A DNA stretch of 64,000 nt from Mastigamoeba balamuthi (taxonomy: Eukaryota; Evosea; Mastigamoebida; Mastigamoebidae), in contig CACRSC010000062.1 in NCBI GenBank assembly GCA_902651635.1, positions 1 through 64,000 of the forward strand, written 5' to 3'. This document shows positions 45,934 to 56,555 of this stretch, in pieces. Every line of letters begins with the position of its first letter. Position 1 is the stretch's first letter. Below the pieces are notes generated by a model, which ran no database searches, was not told where the DNA came from, and saw only the letters and a program-made list of their open reading frames with translations. Made by a program: the position numbers and the translations under genes.

Positions 45934-46758
45934 ATGAGCGGCGCCGCGCTGGGGACGCTGGACGCAGAGCGCATGACAGTGGCGCAGCTGCGCAGCGTGC
46001 TGACGGAGCACGGCGTGGAGCTCTCCCAGAGCCGCCCCGAGCGCAAGCCAGCCCTCGTGGCCCTCCTCCGCGCCCTCCAGCACCAGCAGCAGCAGCCCTC
46101 GGCCACGCCTGGTGGGCCCCCCGCTGTCCTCCGCCACCCCCTCTCCTTGCAGTGCCCTCGGGCTCACGTGTCGAAAAAATGTTGCGCCCCGGGGGATTCG
46201 ATGCTCCGCTCCGGGCGGCCCTGTCGTGTCGTCGGCGCAATGCAGCAGCGGCACTGCCACGCGCGGGCCTGCCGCCAGGTGTGACTGCTCCCCGTCGCCT
46301 CGCATCGCACCCGCCCAGTTTCCCACTAACAGATTGCGCCCCGCGGGATTCGATCCTCCGCACACCACCCCGCTCGGTGTCCTCCACCAGCGGAGCCGCA
46401 GCCTGCACGTGCGGTCAGGACCCCCGAGGAGGACGAGGAAGACGAGGAGGAGGAGGAGGAAGAGGAGGCCGTGTCGCAGGACGACGAGGGCGCAGCGGCT
46501 GCAGCAGCAGGCGAGGACGCGGGCAGCACGCAGGCGACCCGCGAGGACGAGGCAGCGGCGGGGCAGCTCAGCGAGCCAGAGGCGGAGGGAGGCAGCAGCG
46601 GCACGCCCGAGGAGCGCCAGCAGGGCGAGGCCGTCGCCGTGGCCGAGGCGGTTGCCGCCCCCGCGTGGTCGCCCATCGACATGTGCGTCTCGGTGGCCTA
46701 CGTCTGCGCAGCCCTCGCCGCGGCGGCCGCCTGGGCCACGCAGGCGCCGAGGCCCTGA
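45934..46758 (+). CDS. HeH/LEM-like protein with C-terminal TM (Src1/Heh-like, short)
   Basis: ATG 45934. Residues ~14-49 (MTVAQLRSVLTEHGVELS... PALVALLRALQ) fit the helix-extension-helix fold of inner-nuclear-membrane LEM-family proteins. After an intron of about 290 nt (about 46109-46400) the last exon is strongly acidic (EEDEEDEEEEEEEEEAVSQ) and ends with one TM (MCVSVAYVCAALAAAAAWA) and a three-residue tail. It lacks the MSC winged-helix region of yeast Heh1/Heh2, so it is a reduced form or a different anchor protein. Chromatin tethering at the nuclear envelope is an inference. The intron holds two copies of TTGCGCCCCGSGGGATTCGA. Confidence 0.55.
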
Positions 46759-46962
46759 CGCCACGCCACGCAGCACGCACACACAGTTGACCAGAGCACA
46801 CCGGACGACGTCAATTGACCGCAGCTTATGTGAACGCCACGCCACTCAATCGCCTCGTATCTGCCGCCGCCAGCACACACACGCAAACGCACACACACAC
46901 AAGAACACAGCGCAGCCGAGGCAGAGGGAGAGAAGAGGGCACAAGCGGCCACCACAGCGCAC

Positions 46963-47571
46963 ATGCAGAGGACCCAGCACCGGAGATCGCAGCTCCAGAG
47001 AAGCGCCGTGAGCATTGAGCACACAGAGGGCGCGGCAGAGGCCCACGACGAGCACGAGGCTCGCGACGACGACGACGACGACGGCGAGCCCTCAGAACAG
47101 GAGAGCAGCAGTCCCACGCGCAGCAGTGGCGACGACGTCGCCAACGCGACGGCGACAGTGATAGCAGCAGTGACGAGGATGGCGAGGACGAGGATGAGGA
47201 GGCCGAGGGCGACGACGGCGTCACGTGCCAGCTGTGCGGGACGACCAGGCAGCGCACCAACGTGCACCACCTGGTGCCCAAGCTCATCCTTAAGCGAAAC
47301 CGCAAGGCACGCAAACCAATTGACTCTGCCTCTGCACACTGGGTTGGGTGGGCATTCAATTTTGTGGAATGACCGTGCCCCGCTGTGGCGATCATTGCAG
47401 AAGGGGAGGCCCCACAAGACGATACTGGCGAGGCTGTGCCTCACGTGTCATAGGACGCTGCACAAGCACTTCCCACACGCGCGGCTCGCACGCGAGTTCT
47501 CGTCGATCAAGGACATACGCAGCTCGCCCGAGATGGCCGACTACCTCGAGTGGAAGTGCAAGCACAGCTGA
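46963..47571 (+). CDS. HNH-like zinc protein with acidic N-terminus
   Basis: ATG 46963 starts an acidic region (HDEHEARDDDDDDGEPSEQ). The conserved part is VTCQLCGTTRQRTNVHHLVP then, after an intron at 47307-47400, ILARLCLTCHRTLHKHF. This gives CxxC...HH...CxxCH...H, an HNH/zinc fold seen in nucleases and in inactive nucleic-acid binders. The intron begins GCACGC and ends GCAG, i.e. GC-AG, with CCAATTGAC as branch-like site. The acidic stretch changes frame near 47145-47155 (VANATA versus DSDSSSDEDGED), so there is either an unseen mini-intron or a one-base error there. Confidence 0.55.
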   Translation: MQRTQHRRSQLQRSAVSIEHTEGAAEAHDEHEARDDDDDDGEPSEQESSSPTRSSGDDVANATATVIAAVTRMARTRMRRPRATTASRASCAGRPGSAPTCTTWCPSSSLSETARHANQLTLPLHTGLGGHSILWNDRAPLWRSLQKGRPHKTILARLCLTCHRTLHKHFPHARLAREFSSIKDIRSSPEMADYLEWKCKHS

Positions 47572-49191
47572 CCACTGAGCCCTCCTACCTTCCCTACCAC
47601 AAGAGCGGCGATATCTCGCCAGAACGAGGACGGTCAGTTCATGCCTACTGGAACTGGAGTGGCGCCCTTAACCTCTTTGTGGCACTGCCATACTGCGAAT
47701 AGGCAAAGAGCAGGTCGATCATGTGGCGGGGACCGCGGCGACTCATTTTTCTTTTTCTGAGAGCACCCGCCGGAGGGTCATTCTCGTCTCCGATGCCCGA
47801 GGCACACCAGTGGCGGGGCGAGGCGTGCCTCGCGCACAGCTTTGTCTTCACTTTTCTTCCTGCCCATCCTGCAGTTGGCATGGATGCCCGCACAGGCGCT
47901 GCCCACACGCAGGACCACAAGATCGTCGCCGAGACCACGGAGGCAAGCACTAGCCCGCGCCCCAACTGGTTGTGCCACCCCGTGGTACCCACGGGGTCTC
48001 CATCGAAACTTCACAGAGGGGGAGACGCAGGACCAACCCACACCGCTTCATCAGCCGGAATTTCAGGGGTGCTGGCGTGTGCGCCACGTGGCTGCGCACT
48101 GCCCACGTGGCAACAAAGGTGCAGGTGCAGCGAAAAAGAGAAGCCGTGAAATCCAGGGGGGAGAGACGGTGACGTCACTGAATCAAGCGATTCGGGCGGG
48201 TTTGGGCGCCAAATATCGGGTCACTTGTTGAACTGCTCGCCCGCAGTGAAGACAGTGACAGTGTGTGTGTGTGCCACGCCAGCATCGCTCCCATTGCCCG
48301 TCACCACTGCCCAGCGCCCAGTACAGCAGCATCACCAGCGACCACGCCAGCAACGTCCTCTGCCATGTTCTCTCTCTTCCCCTCCGTCCCCGTCGCCCCT
48401 TCGGTCCTCTGCTCCCGCAGCCTCCGCACGCCTTCCTCGTCCTCCGCGTCCTCGGCGACCTCAGGGACGCGCAGGCAGAGGAGCAGCGGCAGCGGGGGCG
48501 AGTGGCAGCCCATCACACCCCAACCAGCCCACTGGCTGAAACCGGACTTGAAGTCGCTGTGACCAAGAACCGAGATTTCAGTTTTGAAGTGGTCTGTCGC
48601 ACTTGTCTTGTGTGCTATTCTTGTGGTTTTCTGAATATGACACTGCCGGGCTCCCCCGCCGAGCGTTGGACCATCGCCGATCGGCCTGATGTATGGATCG
48701 TGCACGCTGTGCACGAGACCGTGGCGCCGAGTGTTAAAAAGGCAGTGGAACCAGGATAACGTGAGGGTGGGAGTGAGAGTGGATTTACAGCAACATGGTC
48801 TCGTTGGTTGTAATGGCAAAGGATTGAGCGACAAAGGGATGTCATGTGACACAACGCACAGGTTCACTTTTGAGTTGCAAAACAGCGCAATTAGTCGCGC
48901 AGTTGATTTGCTGCTGGTTGATTATCGAGAAATTGAAATACATTTATCACCCGTTCTGCTACCAGTGAGGGATAAGCTCTTGCGATGGCTGATTATCGAG
49001 AAACACGGAGCTGAGAGCGTACACCAGACGCGCGACGTCCTGGATCATAGTGGGGTACCCCTGCTATCCTCAGCCATGACGGTTGCAGGAGACAGGGGCC
49101 CCCGTGTTCTGGAGTGGTAAATTGACCAATTGATATTCGGAGAAAAGTCGGTGAATCAAAACAAATTGCTGCGCTGGCGCTTATCGCCCAA
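47572..49191. other. Region holding a truncated duplicate, otherwise no firm gene
   Basis: Contains copy 1 of a ~450-bp duplication (48053-48504). Within it ATG 48363 opens the same protein start as at 52963 (PSVLCSRSL, QRSSGSGGE) but leaves the homology after about 50 codons and stops at 48562, so it looks like a truncated gene copy. The remainder (48560-49130) is AT-richer with no coding signal. Confidence 0.5.
48053..48504 (+). repeat. Segmental duplication, copy 1 (truncated)
   Basis: About 85-90 percent identical by eye to 52647-53105, covering a putative promoter (GCGCCACGTGGCTGC, TGACGTCACTGAATCAAGCG, TTTGGGCGCCAAATATCGGG), a GT microsatellite and the first ~50 codons. Differences inside the coding part are multiples of three. 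Confidence 0.8.
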
Positions 49192-50405
49192 ATGTTCGGC
49201 GGCGCAGGCCCCGGAGTGTTCTGGCTGCACTCGCCCGCCGAGGTGGGTTCCGCCGAAGGCCTCGTGTCCTGCCCGGTCTCGGACCCGCCGAGCATCGCTG
49301 TACAAGCGGCGCTGAAGCTCAACGTCCTGGTCACGACGTCCCCGGCAACGGGCAGGCGCTTCATCCTCAAGCAACTCCCCCTGATGGATCCCAGCGACCC
49401 CGAGGACAGGCGCGCAGTGCTCCTCCCCACCGCCTGCTGCGCCTGTTTTTTTGACTTAGCTTTTGTTTTTCTGCCAGAGCGTACAGAGAGCTGCGGATAG
49501 CAGCGCAGCTCGACATCCTGGTTGCGCGGGCGCGCTGCTGCGGATTCCCGAGGCTCGTCGGGTGGTCCAAGACCGCGGGCCCTCTGCGCACCAGCGACCC
49601 CGAGGGACCGCGGATCGTCGTGGCGATGGAGGACGCCGGGCAGACGCTGCACACTGCCAGGGCGACCCTCGGCCTCGGCCTCCTCCGCTCTGTCGTCTTC
49701 CAGGTGCGGCGCAGTGGGGCCTGGGGGTCACTCAGGAGCGCCTGCGCAGGTGCTGTTCGCGCTGCGCGTCGCCCAGCAGGACGTGGGGTTCTGCCACAAC
49801 GACTTGCACGGGAGGAACGTCCTCGTGGGGCCTCTGCGGGTGCCGGAGCTGTCGCCGACGCAGCCCACGCACGCCGCGCTGCACGCGCTCGGCAGGACGT
49901 GGTACTGCCCCTCCAGCCACGTGGGTGCGCGCACCAGTGGGGAAGGGGGTCTTGGCGCCGCGATTCGGTTCACTCGTCCCGGTTCGCAGCGACGATCGTC
50001 GACTTTGGCATCTCGAGGTGCAAGCTGCCCGACGTCGGGGGAGGCTGCGCCCGGCCGTGGACCGGGGCCTTTGCGGGGTCGTCCGCGGCCTTGCGGGACG
50101 CTGCGAGCGTCGCGGAGGTGCTGGTGGCCAGGAGGGACTGGCCCATCGGGGAGCGGAGGGCAGTGGGGGCGCTGAGGAAGACCCTCGAGGGGGGAGCCCC
50201 GCTGGGCGCTGTGCTGGAGCACAGGTTCTTCGAGGCCCTCACGGTGGTGCCCCTGTCGTCTGCCGGGGTCGTGCTGGCGCACTACGGCGACCGCAGCACG
50301 CTGGGGCCGCCAGCGCAGGACAGAGGCGGGCCCATGGAGAGACTTCTGCAGAGGTCGTCCTCTGCTGCGAGTCCGCGGCAGCAGCAGCAGCAAGCCTCGG
50401 AATGA
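49192..50405 (+). CDS. Haspin-like atypical protein kinase
   Basis: ATG 49192 (MFGGAGPGVFWLHSPAEVGS). Kinase features: Lys in RRFILKQLP, catalytic loop VGFCHNDLHGRNVLV (HND in place of HRD, with the haspin-like DLHxxN) and metal motif ATIVDFGISR, so the catalytic residues are present. Exons about 49192-49407, 49482-49703, 49751-49919 and 49998-50405; the first intron seems to start with GC (GCGCGC). The C-lobe is short and the tail is Gln-rich. TGA overlaps an AATAAA, so the 3' UTR may be very short. Haspin phosphorylates histone H3 Thr3; whether this divergent member does so is unknown. Confidence 0.7.
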
Positions 50406-50670
50406 ATAAAGACTATCCGGTTGAAAGAGAGGTATTTTCGGTCGTCGGCCCATTGAGTGGGGCCTGTTATGCACGCAATGCGACCTCGTGCAGCTCGGTG
50501 CGCACAGGCCTTGAGGGCGGACTTGCACAGACCAAAGCGCACACCCCCCACGACGTCACGATATCATTTGAATCTTTCCCCGCCAGAAAAACAGAATCAC
50601 TCGGGCAGAGCACAAAAGAACACCCGCGGCACAGAGCAAACACCTTTCTGCGGTCCCCCAGCTTCAGTCG

Positions 50671-51454
50671 ATGTCCACTGCAGGCAGGGGGGCCTCGCCG
50701 CCGGGCAAGGGCCACGGGGGCCCTGCCACCAAGATGGGCACACAAGCCTGCGAACATAGCCTCCCGGTATGTGCTCCCGCTGCAATTGGAAGAGCACCGG
50801 TCAATTGAACAGAGAAATCTGCTTCTTGCAGAGAATAAATCAAGGCATAAGCCAATTAAAGGACACAATGGAATGCCAAGCGAATGACACTGTGCCCGTC
50901 GATGGGACTCCTGCCATGCAGTTTCACTCAGTGGTGCTTCTCCCACCACAGGGGACGGGGGGATCACCCGCACAGGAAGAACCTGATCTCCCGCAGTCGC
51001 TGGTACCACCTGCCCTCCACAGACTCCCTTCCCTGGGTCTGACTCACATCTGTAATACCTGTTGCAGCAGCAGCACAGCCTGGAGGCCTGGACCACGTGA
51101 CCACGCTTATCACTCTCACCAAGGAACAACTGAAGGAGGCGAAGGAGAACAACCAGAGTGCAGCTGGCCCTGGAGACCAAGGAGGCCGAGCATAAGCAGG
51201 CCCTGGAGGCCAAGGACGCGCTGTTCAGGCAGCCCCTCCTGCAGCAGGTGTCCGAGTATGAGGCCTATCTCAGCACCGCCAGGCAGCAGGTGGGGCAGGC
51301 GAACTCGATGACCAAGCTGTGGGCGGACCAGGCGGCGGAGCAGGCGAGAGCTCACCCGAAGAAGCTCGACGAGTTGATTGCAGGCCACAAGTTACAGCCC
51401 CCGTCCGAGCCGCACAGCGTGACGACGCCGGACCCCAAGGGCACCCCGCAGTAG
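50671..51454 (+). CDS. Small coiled-coil protein, unrecognised
   Basis: ATG 50671 (MSTAGRGASPPGKGHGGPAT), GT-AG intron about 50767-50831 containing TCAATTGAAC, then RINQGISQLKDTMECQAND. Further short exons are likely between 50950 and 51080. The last exon is LALETKEAEHKQALEAKDAL through QVSEYEAYLSTARQQVGQAN to PDPKGTPQ and stop. The 51090-51155 stretch reads as a coil (LTKEQLKEAKENNQ) in a different frame, but it also fits as a GTGACC...GTGCAG intron. Exon structure is tentative; function unknown. Confidence 0.45.
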
Positions 51455-52280
51455 CTCCCGTTTTTCTGCTGTTGAGTGACAAACAAAGGATGCTGCGGTG
51501 TTCGGTTTTCGGCAAAAATGACGTTCCTATGGAGAAATGTGCTCAGACACCAACCAACCACTGTTTGTTCTGTGCTCCTGCATGTACCAGCATTTCCAGA
51601 ATTGAATTCATTACAATCTACCATGACACCAGAGGGTGTTGAGACACTGTCACTCCTGGACAGCTGGCCTGCCATGCAGCAACTTGATTCTTGTTTTCCT
51701 GGGGTCCAGAGAGGCTGGGACATGCTGTCGATGGTCGCCTGCTGTCTCTGGTAGCTGTGTTGCTGGGCCTGGGTGTCGCCACGGAGCTGGCAAGACCTCT
51801 GCTCCACGCTGGACAGCCTCATGCCCGTGCAGGCTGCTGATTGTGCGAATTCATTCAGCCGCAAGCAGCGGTGGGTGGAGTGTGCAGGAGGGTGTGTGAG
51901 CTGTGCATGCCGTGCTGCGGGCACCTACGTCACGTGCGAGAGCCAGAATCCAGAGAAATCAAACCGGGGGAGATAGAGCACAAGAAATCCCGCAGGCTTG
52001 CGTCACCAGAGACAACACACTATTAGAGTATTCTCCTGCTCTTTGTCTCTGGGGGGCTGCTGCCCGCCTCGCCGAGCGACACCTGCCGAGGTGACAGCGA
52101 CGATGAGAGGTGGCAGGCGCGAAGCAGGGCCAACACCCGCCGATGGTCGTCCCCGGCGGCCACGAGCACACCAGAGACCCCCGCCGTCGCCATGGCCACC
52201 GCGACCACCCCACAAGCACGACAACAGGGAGCCGATGCTCCTCTCCACGAGGCCATGCGCGCTGTCCAGACCGAGTGAGC

Positions 52281-52315
52281 CCTCCACCCTCTCTCTCTCT
52301 CTTTCTCTCTTTCTC

Positions 52316-52348
<33 letters not shown>
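52281..52348 (+). repeat. CT/CTGT microsatellite
   Basis: Pyrimidine tract of CTCT, TTCT and GTCT units, in a probable intron. Confidence 0.85.
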
Positions 52349-52349
<1 letters not shown>

Positions 52350-52389
52350 GGCATGCGTCGCCTGCACTTGCGTGGCCAGCAGCTGCGCT

Positions 52390-52566
52390 GTCGACTGCAA
52401 CAGCAAGGGGATCGAGGCTTCGACGAGCACCCCAATGACCTGGCAGCCAAGCACTCAGTGTCCCCAGAGGTCTCAGGTGGTTGCAGACCTCGGGACTCTG
52501 AGTGCTTGGCCGCCAGGTCACTGAGGTGCTGGTCGAAGCCTCGATCCCCTTGTTGTTCCCGTCGAC
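52390..52566. repeat. Long foldback: inverted duplication of a coding-like segment
   Basis: Imperfect palindrome centred near 52478 with arms of about 85 nt. The left arm GGGGATCGAGGCTTCGAC and the right arm's reverse complement agree over nearly all positions. The plus-strand left arm reads QQQGDRGFDEHPNDLAAKHS, and the minus-strand right arm reads REQQGDRGFDQHLSDLAAKHS. Transcription through it would give a long dsRNA hairpin. Confidence 0.8.
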
Positions 52567-52646
52567 ACTCTGCCACACGTGTGGGCGTCGCGCAGTGCAG
52601 CAAAGAACAGCTGTGAAGACGCAACACCCTCTCGCACCCCTCCAGC

Positions 52647-53105
52647 AGCCAGAATTCCAGCAGCGCAGACACGTGTGCGCCACGTGGCTGCCCACTGCCC
52701 ACGTGGCAACAAACGTGCAGGTGCACAGAAAAAGAGAAACCGGGAAATCCAGGGGGAGAGATCGGTGACGTCACTGAATCAAGCGATTCGGGCGGGTTTG
52801 GGCGCCAAATATCGGGTCACTTGTTGAACTGCTCGCCCGCAGTGAAGACAGTGCAAGTGTGTGTGTGTGTGCCACGCCAGCATCGCTCCCATAGCCCGTC
52901 ACCACTGCCCAGCGCCCAGTCCAGCAGCAGCACCAGCGACCACGCCAGCAACGTCCTCTGCCATGCTCGCCCTCTTCTCCACCGTCGTCCCCTCGGTCCT
53001 CTGCTCCCGCAGCCTCTACGCACCCTCGTCGTCCTCCGCGACCCGCGAGTCCTCGGCGGCCTCGGGGACGTGCAGGCAGAGGAGCAGCGGCAGCGGGGGC
53101 GAGTG
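52647..53105 (+). repeat. Segmental duplication, copy 2 (longer locus)
   Basis: Matches 48053-48504; here the open frame continues past the breakpoint. Retains the E2F-like TTTGGGCGCCAAAT and the CACGTGG elements. Confidence 0.8.
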
Positions 53106-53484
53106 CGCTGTGGTGTTTGGCGGCGCCGTGGCTCCGCTCTGCCTCTGCGCCCCCGCCACGCGCTCCGCCCTCGACTCGGACGACGCCGCCGTCCTCGCTC
53201 CGCACTGCTCGTCGCCGTCGTCCCGCGTCGAGGCCAGCGCCATCGCGACCTCGGCCGAGTGCGCCGGCGCGGTGAGCGGGCCCTCGAGGGTGGCAGCGGT
53301 GGTCGCTGCTGCCCCGGGGCCCTCGTCGTCCTCGTCCTCGTCTTCGTCGGCTTTCTCCTCGTCCAGCTCGTCCCTCTCGTCGTGCAGCTCCGACTGCATC
53401 GCCACCGGTGGTGCGCTCCCGTTCTCAGCCGCCTCCCCCAGAAGCGCGCGGGCGCTTAATTTTGCGCGCCAAAATCTCAATTGA
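52963..53484 (+). CDS. Putative Ser-rich protein (full-length copy of the duplicated start)
   Basis: ATG 52963 opens MLALFSTVVPSVLCSRSLYA; the first ~50 codons match the truncated copy at 48363 with in-frame indels only, which supports coding. The rest is Ser/Ala-rich (SSSSSSSSSAFSSSSSSLSS). The antisense strand also has a long acidic open frame (HDERDELDEEKADEDEDEDD), so the coding strand is not certain. No family recognised. Confidence 0.35.
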   Translation: MLALFSTVVPSVLCSRSLYAPSSSSATRESSAASGTCRQRSSGSGGECAVVFGGAVAPLCLCAPATRSALDSDDAAVLAPHCSSPSSRVEASAIATSAECAGAVSGPSRVAAVVAAAPGPSSSSSSSSSAFSSSSSSLSSCSSDCIATGGALPFSAASPRSARALNFARQNLN

Positions 53485-53600
53485 TTTTGGCGCCACATCA
53501 ATTATGTCCCCCGCGTCAATAATTGAGCTCACATGGCCCGCGCGTCTTGCGCGCGACTCCGAACCGTGCAGCAGGCCGCAGGGGCGAGGGGACGGTCGTG

Positions 53601-54792
53601 ATGGAGGGGAAGCTGCAGTGCGCGGGCCACAGGCGCTCGCACTGGGCTGTCCTCACGCCCACGCAGCTCGTCCTCTACGACCGCTGCTCTGCGCCCACCG
53701 CCGCGCGCGTCCTCGAGGCCATCCCCCTGGACCTCTGCGTGGCCAAGGCGCGTGGGCGCAGGGAGTTTGCGGTGTACCAGCCCACGGGTCAGCTCCGCGT
53801 CCTCAGGGCCCCCTCGTATGTCCCCCGCGCCCTCTCCCTCTGCGTCTCCTCGCTCTCTCGCCCGCCCCGAGGCTCACACGCTTGTGTGATGGCTGCGAGC
53901 AGGAAGGCGGCTGCGGGGGCGTGGGTCAAGGCGGTGGAGGGCGTGTGCTTCGCCATGACGACGGCGGTGATCCGCGACGAGGGGGTGCGCACACCTCTCG
54001 ATGTCGGGAGCACAGCACTGACAAAGCAACTCTGCTCTCTGCTCCCCTGCAGTCGACCGAGGGCTCCTCCAGCACCGCCACGGCCGTGGAGGAGAAGGAG
54101 ATCCCCCGGAGCGCTGCGCCGCAGAAGCTGAGGCGGCTGTGCGACATGCCAGGCAACGACGTCTGCGCCGACTGCGGTGCCCCGCGTGAGTCCTCTCTCT
54201 CTCTTCCCACCCTCCTCGCCTCGTCCCCCTGCTGTGAACTTAATGCCCCGCATCCCCGCTGACCCGCGCGACTGGGTGACCCACAGAGCCGTGCTGGGCG
54301 GTGATCAACCTGGGCATCCTGGTGTGCCTCGAGTGCAGCGGGGCGCACAGGGCCCTGGGCACGCACATCAGCCAGGTGCGCTCGCTGGCCATGGACACGC
54401 GCTGCTGGACCGACAGCGTCGTGGCCGCGATGGCGGCGGTGGGCAACGCCAGGGCCAACGCGCGCTGGGAGGCGGGGCTGGCGGCCATCGGGGACGCGAG
54501 GCCCGGGCCCCAGTGGGCCATGGAGCAGCGCGTGGCCTTTGTGCGCCACAAGTACGCCGACGCCAAGTACGTCCTCCTGTCCTCCGCCGCCCCTGCCGTC
54601 GTAGCTCCTGCCGTGGCCGCCCCCGTGGTCCCCTCCGCTTCCGCTGTGCCCGAGGGCCACCGCACTCGCGGCCACCAGCAGCAGCTGCAGCAGGAGGGCC
54701 TCGCCCACGCCGTGGCGCGTCGCGCGTGCTCAGTGACCAAGAGGGTATTCCGGGCGCTCGGGTGCAACTCCAACAGGCAGGGCGGCAAGTAA
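53601..54792 (+). CDS. ArfGAP with N-terminal PH domain
   Basis: GTPase-activating protein for Arf GTPases in membrane traffic. ATG 53601: PH domain (MEGKLQCAGHRRSHWAVLTP ... LVLYD ... AAAGAWVKAVEG, with the terminal Trp), linker (EIPRSAAPQKLRRLCDMPGN), then the ArfGAP zinc finger. The finger is CADCGA spliced to PCWAVINLGILVCLECSGAH, with the arginine finger in HRALGTHISQVRSL. The C-terminal helix WAMEQRVAFVRHKYADAKYV follows, as in SMAP/ACAP/ADAP. Introns: about 53817-53903, 53985-54051 and 54183-54286. Two E2F-like sequences and TCAATTGAT lie within 150 bp upstream. Confidence 0.9.
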
Positions 54793-55960
54793 GGCCACAG
54801 AACTGCTGCAGCTCCTCGGCCACCGCCGATGCCGAGCGACGTGTACGACCAGCAACGCCAAACAGTCAGTGTACAATTAGAACACAACACCACATCACAG
54901 ACGCGATAACCCAACACCGCGGAAACGACAACCGACAATCAATTGTAAACACAAACCAAAAAAGAAAAAAAGAAAAAACAAGAACAAAAAAGAAAAAAAG
55001 CAAAAAAAACAAACACGAACAAAAACAAAAACAAGAACACAACTCAAACAACAAAAACAGAATCACAACACACACACACACACACCACAATGAAATGAAA
55101 CGGAATGCGAAGGGCACATCACGACCAGCAAGTGGCGCTGCCGGCCTGACAGACAACGTGCAGCACAGCAGCAGGAGCAGCAGAGGTGGCGGGCACGGAG
55201 GCGTAGCCCCGGGGATACGCGGCACAGTGGGAGCTGTGGCCTGTGCAGCCAGCGTCGCTGCTCGCCTGCTCCCACTGGCACGCGTGTCCCTTGGGCTCTC
55301 CGGGTTGCTCACAGCCCATGCGTCTGCTCAGCTCGCTGCACCAAAGTCAGAACAATTGTGTTCCCTCTTTTGCATGTTCATCATGTCTCTGCCTCTGTCA
55401 GCCACAGTGTGTGGGCTCAGCACGCTGTCGTCATGCAGCGTTGATAACAGCAGAACACTGCTGGGTCCCCAGGGCCATCAGGCTTTCTTTTATTCACCAC
55501 GAGCGCGGGAACGCCGAGGCGGGTAGAGGCCAGAATCCATCATCGGGGCCCTCACTCCTGAGGCCCATGCAGACTCGAGTCTGCGCTTGCACAATGGTGC
55601 CTTGCTCTGATTGTGCACCACTCATGGTGGTCCGATTCCCCCCATCGGGCAATGTGGTGCGTGCGTGCCTCTCGAGCAGTCGTCGTCGTCCACCGTCGTC
55701 CTGACCGCCGGTATCGGACTCGCATTGGGGTCAATACCGACTGAAGGGCGAAGAAGGAGCTTCCGCTGCTGTGCGTGTGCTCTCTCGGCGGGAGAAGAGC
55801 AGGACATAGAGAGAGAGAGAGTGAGAGCCGTCAAACGGTCTCGCAGCACCGTGGAACAACAGGACTTCGGCGGAGACGGGGTTGGTGGACAGATCAAGGC
55901 AGGTGTTGTGCTGCAGTGGAGGGATGGCATCGAGGGAGCCTGAGAGAGAGAGACTAGCTC
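54793..55960. other. Intergenic region with A-rich and CA-repeat tract
   Basis: 54955-55080 is an almost pure A/C purine-rich tract (AAAAAG units, then CACACA). The rest shows no gene. An open frame at 55690-55943 (EEQDIERERVRAVKRSRSTV) lacks an ATG. Confidence 0.45.
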
Positions 55961-56280
55961 ACAATCCGGAGTCCTTTGGTGACGTCTCCTACCTCTTGCA
56001 CCTCCGCAACAACGAGCGCTGATTACTCGATGTGTGCTCTTCTGTCATACAAAGCCAGTTTGCGCAGAGCAAGACCGACGTCAAGTTCCCCTCGAGCGGC
56101 ACCGAGGTGTTCCTCTTCGTCTTTGCGCCTCGCCTCCGCGCCGGACTCGGGCTTGGTTTCCTTCACTGCTCGGAAGAGTAGCGCATAAACGAGGCCCTTC
56201 AGTCAGGCACGACCCAGGACGAGGAGCTCGCCCACTCCAGTGGCATCATTGACAAGGGAGAGGACTTCGCACTGCCTTGA
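55961..56280 (+). CDS. C-terminal exons of an unrecognised protein
   Basis: Coding-like blocks in different frames: NPESFGDVSYLLHLRNNE (about 55961-56020), SQFAQSKTDVKFPSSGTEVF then LFVFAPRLRAGLG (about 56063-56157) and EALQSGTTQDEELAHSSGII to the stop at 56280. The joins are not resolved (one may be GC-AG). Upstream exons were not found. No family assignment. Confidence 0.35.
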
Positions 56281-56555
56281 GACAATCCCTCTGCTTCACT
56301 TCCTACTGTGAGAAGGTAAGGAATTCTCCTGTAGTCTTGGCGCCCGGTCACGGCAGCGGTGACGACCATTGTCTACCCCTTCCAGATGCCGCGCCGACAA
56401 GTTGGGCGTCTCCTCGCCTTCGCCATTTCGGTGTCGCAACAGGATTTCCTCCCCCAATTATAGAACTCGATGCTTCTTTCTGCGGGGCAAATCCGGTTTC
56501 ATCAATTTTGTCTTCTGTCTCGCATACATCGGGCCCTCAGCCACAGCCACAAAAA

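Larger units (their letters stand above)
51455..52646. other. Low-evidence region with microsatellite and foldback
   Basis: A possible first exon at 52192-52276 (MATATTPQARQQGADAPLHE) ends at GTGAGC before a CT/GTCT microsatellite (52281-52348). The next exon-like stretch is the left arm of a long foldback. Nothing else recognised from 51455 to 52190. Confidence 0.35.

Noticed and set aside
46174-46352. Two B-box-like sequences (GGATTCGA) as tRNA genes
   Set aside because: On neither strand is there a matching A box, acceptor stem or T-stem pairing, and both lie in an intron.
52281-55090. CT, CA and A-rich tracts as regulatory arrays or CRISPR-like repeats
   Set aside because: Simple microsatellites without regular spacers; no CRISPR expected in a nuclear genome.
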